Assembly (NCBI GenBank): GCA_000196815.1
Contig: FP929003.1
Span: 1 to 64,000, forward strand
Direction: 5' to 3'
Length of the DNA: 64,000 nucleotides
Source of the DNA: Nitrospira defluvii
GTDB taxonomy: Bacteria > Nitrospirota > Nitrospiria > Nitrospirales > Nitrospiraceae
In this document: in pieces, positions 60,379 through 64,000 of the stretch
Numbering within the stretch: the stretch's first letter is position 1
How the letters are laid out: each line of letters starts with the position of its first letter
The notes under the pieces: model-generated
The model's database searches: none
What the model saw: the letters and a program-made list of their open reading frames with translations, nothing else
What the model was told of the DNA's origin: nothing
Position numbers and translations under genes: made by a program

Positions 60379-61803
60379 ATGCCAACCGGTCACACCACCA
60401 CCGCCCAGCCGCAGAAAGTGGTCAACCCGAAGTCGTCCCCGAAGCGCCCGCGCGAGCAGCGATCTGATGACGGCCCCACCATCCTGCCTGGGATGGAGCA
60501 TTTCGTTGACCTGCTGCGCAAGGTCAAGCGTCCGGCGCTGGTGGTGCGCCTGCTCGAACGTGCCAACGACGAATCGTTGCCGGAACTGCAGGCGCTGGCC
60601 GATGCAGCCAAGGGCAAGTTGCCAGTCGAATCCCGCCAGGCATTTTTCCATTGCGTGGCCAAGCTGGATGCTGTCATTCGCCAGCGCCTCGAGGATGTCG
60701 CGGAACGGGTCATCCTGCTCGGCGATGACTATGGCGCACAGGCTGTTCAGTCGGTGCTCGACGAGCGGCGCGAGGACGATGCCGCCGTTCTTGGAATGCC
60801 CAGCGACCGTTTCAGTCGCGCACTGCACCTGTGCATCCTGCAGGAATTTCCCGGAGCAGGGGTTCACCGCGAAGATCGTTTCGATCAAGCCGAGCACGTG
60901 CAGGTGATGCACCGCCAGTGGAAGAGCGATCAATACTCCAGCCACTTCCTCGGCCCCAAAGGCGTGGTGCCGATGATGGGTGACGATGTTCAGGAGACTC
61001 TGCGCACGCGCATTGCCGATCTGTTCCCGCGCGTGCCCAAGGATCAAATCCTGATCGAGCAATTCACGCGCCACGATCTGTCGCATGCCCAGCATGACGA
61101 TGATGAAGATGCTGACGCCGACGACCACGCCCTGCTGCACACGCTCACCGCGACCTTCAATGGCTCGACCGCGCATTACCAACAGGTAGCCAATGGCCAT
61201 GTGGTCGATCACGAGGAGCCTGCTGCCATGTCCGCGCGCTTCTCCTGGGAACCGGCAACGGGCGCGCTCACCGTGTTCTGCCAAGACCGCGAAGCACGGC
61301 GCGAGCTCGCCACCATTTTCCGTGACGTGGTGCTGGCGCACGACGGCGAGATCGACGACATGCCGATTCGCCAGTTCGATCTGCTCGGCTTTTCGTCGTC
61401 AGAAATGCTCAAGCGTCTGGAGCGGGATCGCATCGCGGGCATCGAGAGCATCTCGATCCTGCAAATCAAGGTGGCCAAGCCCTTTGAACAGCAGTCAGAA
61501 ATCGGCGGTCGTGCAGTCGTCCGGCAACTGGCAAGCAAGATGGAAATCACCCGCGACCGGCGCGACGGCCGCACCATCTATCAAGTTGCCTACGAGGATT
61601 ACAGCGCCGAGGATCTGAGCCAGTTTGCGCTGGTGCAAGTGAAGCTGGTGATGCGCATGGCCAAGCAGCTCCATCGCAAGGCGCACAACGTCGCCGTGCA
61701 GATCACTGCCCCGAACGGCCTGAACGACAAAAGCAAAACTGAGGACGACCGCAAGCGCGTGTTGGAGCAACTGATCCGCGTGGGCGTGCTGAGCGAGTTC
61801 TGA
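60379..61803 (+). CDS. 474-aa protein of unknown function
   Basis: I do not recognise this protein. It has a basic, Pro/Gln-rich start, then a helical N-terminal part (MEHFVDLLRKVKRPALVVRLLERANDESLPELQALADAAKGKLP) and a mixed C-terminal part (ARFSWEPATGALTVFCQDREARRELATIF, DDMPIRQFDLLGFSSSEML). An acidic run, HAQHDDDEDADADDH, lies in the middle. No membrane segment is visible. The stop overlaps the next start. It follows the ImmA terminator and may be repressed by the XRE protein through AGTTAAC. Confidence 0.75.
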   Translation: MPTGHTTTAQPQKVVNPKSSPKRPREQRSDDGPTILPGMEHFVDLLRKVKRPALVVRLLERANDESLPELQALADAAKGKLPVESRQAFFHCVAKLDAVIRQRLEDVAERVILLGDDYGAQAVQSVLDERREDDAAVLGMPSDRFSRALHLCILQEFPGAGVHREDRFDQAEHVQVMHRQWKSDQYSSHFLGPKGVVPMMGDDVQETLRTRIADLFPRVPKDQILIEQFTRHDLSHAQHDDDEDADADDHALLHTLTATFNGSTAHYQQVANGHVVDHEEPAAMSARFSWEPATGALTVFCQDREARRELATIFRDVVLAHDGEIDDMPIRQFDLLGFSSSEMLKRLERDRIAGIESISILQIKVAKPFEQQSEIGGRAVVRQLASKMEITRDRRDGRTIYQVAYEDYSAEDLSQFALVQVKLVMRMAKQLHRKAHNVAVQITAPNGLNDKSKTEDDRKRVLEQLIRVGVLSEF

Positions 61804-62747
61804 TGGAGACGCCGACGATGTCACTTCACCTGAGCTTCTTCGCAGCCATCGACATGCTGCCGCGCATCGATACGCCAGTGTTGGCGACCACATTCGGTCG
61901 TGACTGGCCCCAGTTCCTGAAGCGGGGCTGGCTTACCGACGAGGGTCACCTCACGCACGTGATGGCTCCGTTCCTCGATTCCGAATGTGAGGTCGAAGTC
62001 GAGGCTGATCCGGATGCGGGCAGCTATCGCTACCGCAGTCCGCAGAACGGGCGAGCTGTCGTGCAACCACTGAGCGCGATTGCGTTGTGCGGCATCCAGA
62101 TTGCGCCGTGGCTGGCCGATCTGGCCACGCTGATCGGTATCGAAGATCGGCAGCGCTCCAGTCGTCAGTGCCGCACCCCGAACCATCTCTGGCACCTCGG
62201 CGAGCTACGCATTGCGGGGACGCACGATTTTGCTCCGGTGTTCGTTGCCCGAGCGTGGGGTCGCGTACCGGTGAGCGAAATGCTGTCAACGCTCAATGAT
62301 CCGTTCTGGCCCCGTGGCGGCATCGTGTTACGGCATCAGCGAGATTCAGTCGAGCTGCCCCGCGACCATGTCATGCGTGGGCTCCACGAGTTTGTTCGCG
62401 TGGACGACGGCCAGAACGTTTTCGACGCGAGCGCATTCGACAGGGTTCTGCGTGGCTTCGTCACGCCCAGCGGTGAGCCGGAGCCAGTGGAATTTTTGCA
62501 AGGCAATCGGCTGAAGTTGCCGCACTTTCCCGAGTCGCGCGAGCTGTCTGCGGAACGGGCCAAGATCATCAAGCAGATGTGGAGTGTCGACGGGAGGGCC
62601 GCGCCCGAGATGTCCTGGGCCGAGGTCAATAGGATCGTCAACACGGGCTACCAGTCGTTCGATGACGCCTTCGGAGGCAAGGCCGAACGCGAGGACGTGA
62701 TCGCGTTGGTCAGGCGCGGCAAATACCGGGTACGACGCAACCCATAA
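61803..62747 (+). CDS. 314-aa protein of unknown function
   Basis: This protein is not of a family I know. It starts METPTMSLHLSFFAAIDMLPRIDTPVLATTFGRDW, has ECEVEVEADPDAGSYRYRSP, RIAGTHDFAPVFVARAWGRVP and a C-terminal basic REDVIALVRRGKYRVRRNP. It is soluble. The start overlaps the previous stop by one base (TGATG), so the two genes are coupled. CCCATAAAT occurs twice after it (62741-62749, 62753-62761), and a CACGGG...CCCGTG hairpin lies at 62771-62789. Confidence 0.75.
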   Translation: METPTMSLHLSFFAAIDMLPRIDTPVLATTFGRDWPQFLKRGWLTDEGHLTHVMAPFLDSECEVEVEADPDAGSYRYRSPQNGRAVVQPLSAIALCGIQIAPWLADLATLIGIEDRQRSSRQCRTPNHLWHLGELRIAGTHDFAPVFVARAWGRVPVSEMLSTLNDPFWPRGGIVLRHQRDSVELPRDHVMRGLHEFVRVDDGQNVFDASAFDRVLRGFVTPSGEPEPVEFLQGNRLKLPHFPESRELSAERAKIIKQMWSVDGRAAPEMSWAEVNRIVNTGYQSFDDAFGGKAEREDVIALVRRGKYRVRRNP

Positions 62748-62770
62748 ATCCGCCCATAAATAGAACCAGA

Positions 62771-62789
62771 CACGGGCCATAAACCCGTG
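62771..62789. terminator. Small hairpin before the HTH gene
   Basis: CACGGG at 62771-62776 pairs with CCCGTG at 62784-62789 round a 7-base loop. It has no T-run. It may be an attenuator or a weak terminator after the 314-aa gene. Confidence 0.4.
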
Positions 62790-62832
62790 CGGAGACTTCG
62801 ATGTGCCCATTTCATCTAGGAGGCACATCGAA

Positions 62833-63096
62833 ATGCAAACCCAAGTTCCAGCAACCCAAACCGGTCGGGACTCTTTCCGATCCAATCCCAGCGGTGCCGT
62901 GTGCATCGCCCTCGACGAAAACGAGCTTTCCATCCGCTGGGGGCTCTCCGTCAAGACCCTGCGCCGCTGGCGTCAGGAACAGCTCGGCCCGATCTACTGC
63001 AAGCTCGGTCGCCGGGTCACCTACCTCCTGCACGAAATCGAAGCCTTCGAGCGCCGCGTCTCGCGCTACTCGAGCTTCACTCGTGCGTACCAGTGA
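62833..63096 (+). CDS. Excisionase-like HTH protein
   Basis: This 87-aa protein has a winged-HTH/excisionase-like region: ALDENELSIRWGLSVKTLRRWRQEQLGPIYCKLGRRVTYLLHEIEAFE. The pattern (LSxRWxxSxxTLRRWR, then KxGRRVxYLxxDxEAF) fits AlpA/MerR-like small HTH proteins of mobile elements. It may regulate excision or transcription. The ATG at 62833 was chosen, with AGGAGGCACATCGAA upstream. Confidence 0.8.
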   Translation: MQTQVPATQTGRDSFRSNPSGAVCIALDENELSIRWGLSVKTLRRWRQEQLGPIYCKLGRRVTYLLHEIEAFERRVSRYSSFTRAYQ

Positions 63097-63107
63097 GGAG
63101 GACGGCC

Positions 63108-63590
63108 ATGAGCGATCTGACCATCTTCCCCGCCGACATCGCCGAGATGTCCGTGAACCAACTGGCCGCGCTGCCGCCCGAGCAGAAACGCGAGGTCGAC
63201 AAGAACCTCGATGCCGCCATCGACTGGCTCAAGAAGGCCCGCACCAAGTTCGATGCAGCACTGGATCAGTGCTACGGCGAGCAGGCTCGCGCCGCGCTGC
63301 ATGAATCCGGCCGCGACTTCGGTACCGCCCACATCAGCGACGGCCCGCTGCGCATCAAGTTCGAGTTGCCCAAGAAGGTCAGCTGGAATCAGAAGCAGTT
63401 GGCGGAAATCGCCGAGCGCATCGTCGCCTCTGGTGAAAAGGTCGAGGGTTACCTCGACATCAAGCTCGCGGTATCCGAATCGAAATACACCAACTGGCCT
63501 CCGGCACTGCAACAGCAATTCGCCGCAGCGCGCACGGTCGATTCCGGCAAACCGTCCTTCACCCTGAGTACCGAAGGGGGTGAAGCATGA
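63108..63590 (+). CDS. Phage-like protein of unknown function, 160 aa
   Basis: This protein reads MSDLTIFPADIAEMSVNQLA, then ALPPEQKREVDKNLDAAIDWLKKARTKFDAALDQCYGEQAR and KKVSWNQKQLAEIAERIVASGEKVEGYLDIKLAVSESKYTNW. The last segment resembles proteins found upstream of phage-type single-strand annealing ATPases. I cannot name its function. The stop overlaps the next start by 4 bases (ATGA), so it is coupled to the ATPase gene. GAGGAGGACGGCC precedes the ATG. Confidence 0.7.
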   Translation: MSDLTIFPADIAEMSVNQLAALPPEQKREVDKNLDAAIDWLKKARTKFDAALDQCYGEQARAALHESGRDFGTAHISDGPLRIKFELPKKVSWNQKQLAEIAERIVASGEKVEGYLDIKLAVSESKYTNWPPALQQQFAAARTVDSGKPSFTLSTEGGEA

Positions 63591-64000
63591 AACAGCTCCC
63601 CATCGTGTCCGCTGTCGAGCGCATGGCTGAACGCAAGGGCGTGAAGCTCTTGATGCTCGGCAAGTCTGGCATTGGCAAGACCTCCCGGCTCAAAGACCTC
63701 GACCCGGCGACCACCTTGTTCCTCGACATCGAGGCAGGCGACTTGGCTGTGGCCGACTGGCCGGGCGACACCATCCGTCCGGCGTCTTGGCCAGAGAGCC
63801 GCGACTTTTTCGTGTTCCTCGCGGGCCCGGACAAGTCTCTGCCGCCGGAGAGTGCGTTTTCGCAGGCGCACTACGACCACGTCATCGAGAAGTTTGGCGA
63901 TGCGACGCAGCTTGATCGTTACCAGACCTTCTTCCTGGACTCCATCACGCAACTGTCCCGGCAGTGCTTTGCGTGGTGCAAGACGCAGCCCGGTGCGGTC
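63587..64000 (+). CDS. Sak4-like AAA ATPase (partial at window end)
   Basis: The first 138 codons read MKQLPIVSAVERMAERKGVK, then LLMLGKSGIGKTSRLKDLDP with Walker A GKSGIGKTS. FLDIEAGDLAV and FFLDSITQLSRQC, with Walker B-like FFLDS, fit RecA-like phage ATPases (Sak4 type) that promote strand annealing. The gene runs off the window end. It has no stop in the window. With the preceding protein it suggests a phage-like recombination module. Confidence 0.75.
   Translation, partial: MKQLPIVSAVERMAERKGVKLLMLGKSGIGKTSRLKDLDPATTLFLDIEAGDLAVADWPGDTIRPASWPESRDFFVFLAGPDKSLPPESAFSQAHYDHVIEKFGDATQLDRYQTFFLDSITQLSRQCFAWCKTQPGAV

Larger units (their letters stand above)
54201..64000. mobile_element. Integrated element at ssrA (left part, cut by window end)
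   Basis: From the ssrA 3' end to the window end the genes look foreign: divergent ynfA-merR and mer genes, a large serine recombinase with helper genes, XRE-ImmA, unknown proteins and a phage-type ATPase. The 3' end of ssrA is a well-known integration site. The element's right end, the second att copy and any excision genes lie beyond 64000, so the type (ICE, prophage or genomic island) cannot be told. 54242-54468 holds no gene I can support. Boundaries are inferred. Confidence 0.7.

Overview
The window reads as the replication-origin end of a Nitrospira-type (nitrite-oxidising Nitrospirota) chromosome. The evidence is the dnaA-dnaN-gyrB-gyrA order behind a DnaA-box cluster, the high-GC codon use, and an accessory gene set rich in c-type cytochromes, DoxX, CDGSH and di-haem peroxidase proteins. 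The genus call is inferred from gene content and general resemblance, not from a database search.

Layout. 1-9557: origin-proximal core with dnaA, dnaN, gyrB, gyrA, a membrane-anchored unknown, a DciA-like (DUF721) gene and smpB. 9760-15691: a tightly packed nine-gene redox/electrophile-stress operon (DoxX, NmrA-like, pirin, FrnE-like DsbA, two VOC proteins, DUF5069, a Rieske-flavodoxin fusion and an unknown). Its promoter carries a perfect 18-bp palindrome between -35 and -10. 16025-17047: a CDGSH protein and a ferredoxin reductase-like protein. 17258-21341: a p-cresol methylhydroxylase-like cluster (cytochrome c, a PchX-position protein, a FAD oxidase, an aryl-alcohol dehydrogenase) behind a sigma-54-like promoter, followed by oxidoreductases, a broken HepT/MntA toxin-antitoxin pair and a GAF-AAA+-Fis sigma-54 activator. 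26846-32685: a Spy-like protein plus a YbhGFSR-type ABC exporter. 33089-36474: a second stress cluster (small membrane protein, DoxX paralogue, STAS, four-unit repeat protein, ABM, second Spy-like protein) behind alternating heptamers and a sigma-54-like promoter. 36568-49746: carbohydrate phosphorolysis (GH65 plus beta-PGM-like), OsmC, HAD, Maa, nitroreductase, methyltransferase, SDR, RidA, AlkA-like, ferredoxin-MBL fusion, ankyrin, UraH, and OxyR divergent from a di-haem peroxidase. 49894-53560: a transporter, a DedA-rhodanese fusion, an unknown and DUF4325. 53850-54200: ssrA (tmRNA).

From 54201 to the window end lies the left part of an integrated element at the 3' end of ssrA, with proteobacterial-looking genes. 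It carries ynfA-merR divergent from merT-merP-GDCCVxC with no merA, a five-gene overlapping serine-recombinase operon, a XRE-ImmA regulatory pair, two long unknown proteins, an excisionase-like HTH protein and a Sak4-like ATPase cut by the window edge.

A family of palindromic repeats of about 125 bp (six copies, two extended to about 200 bp with terminal inverted repeats) sits in the gaps before gyrB, gyrA, a HAD gene, ridA and ssrA, and after a VOC gene. It does not match a repeat class I can name and is one of the best candidates for something undescribed. Other candidates are the periplasmic repeat-protein family, the paired sigma-54 regulatory sites, the mer operon without a reductase, and the recombinase operon.
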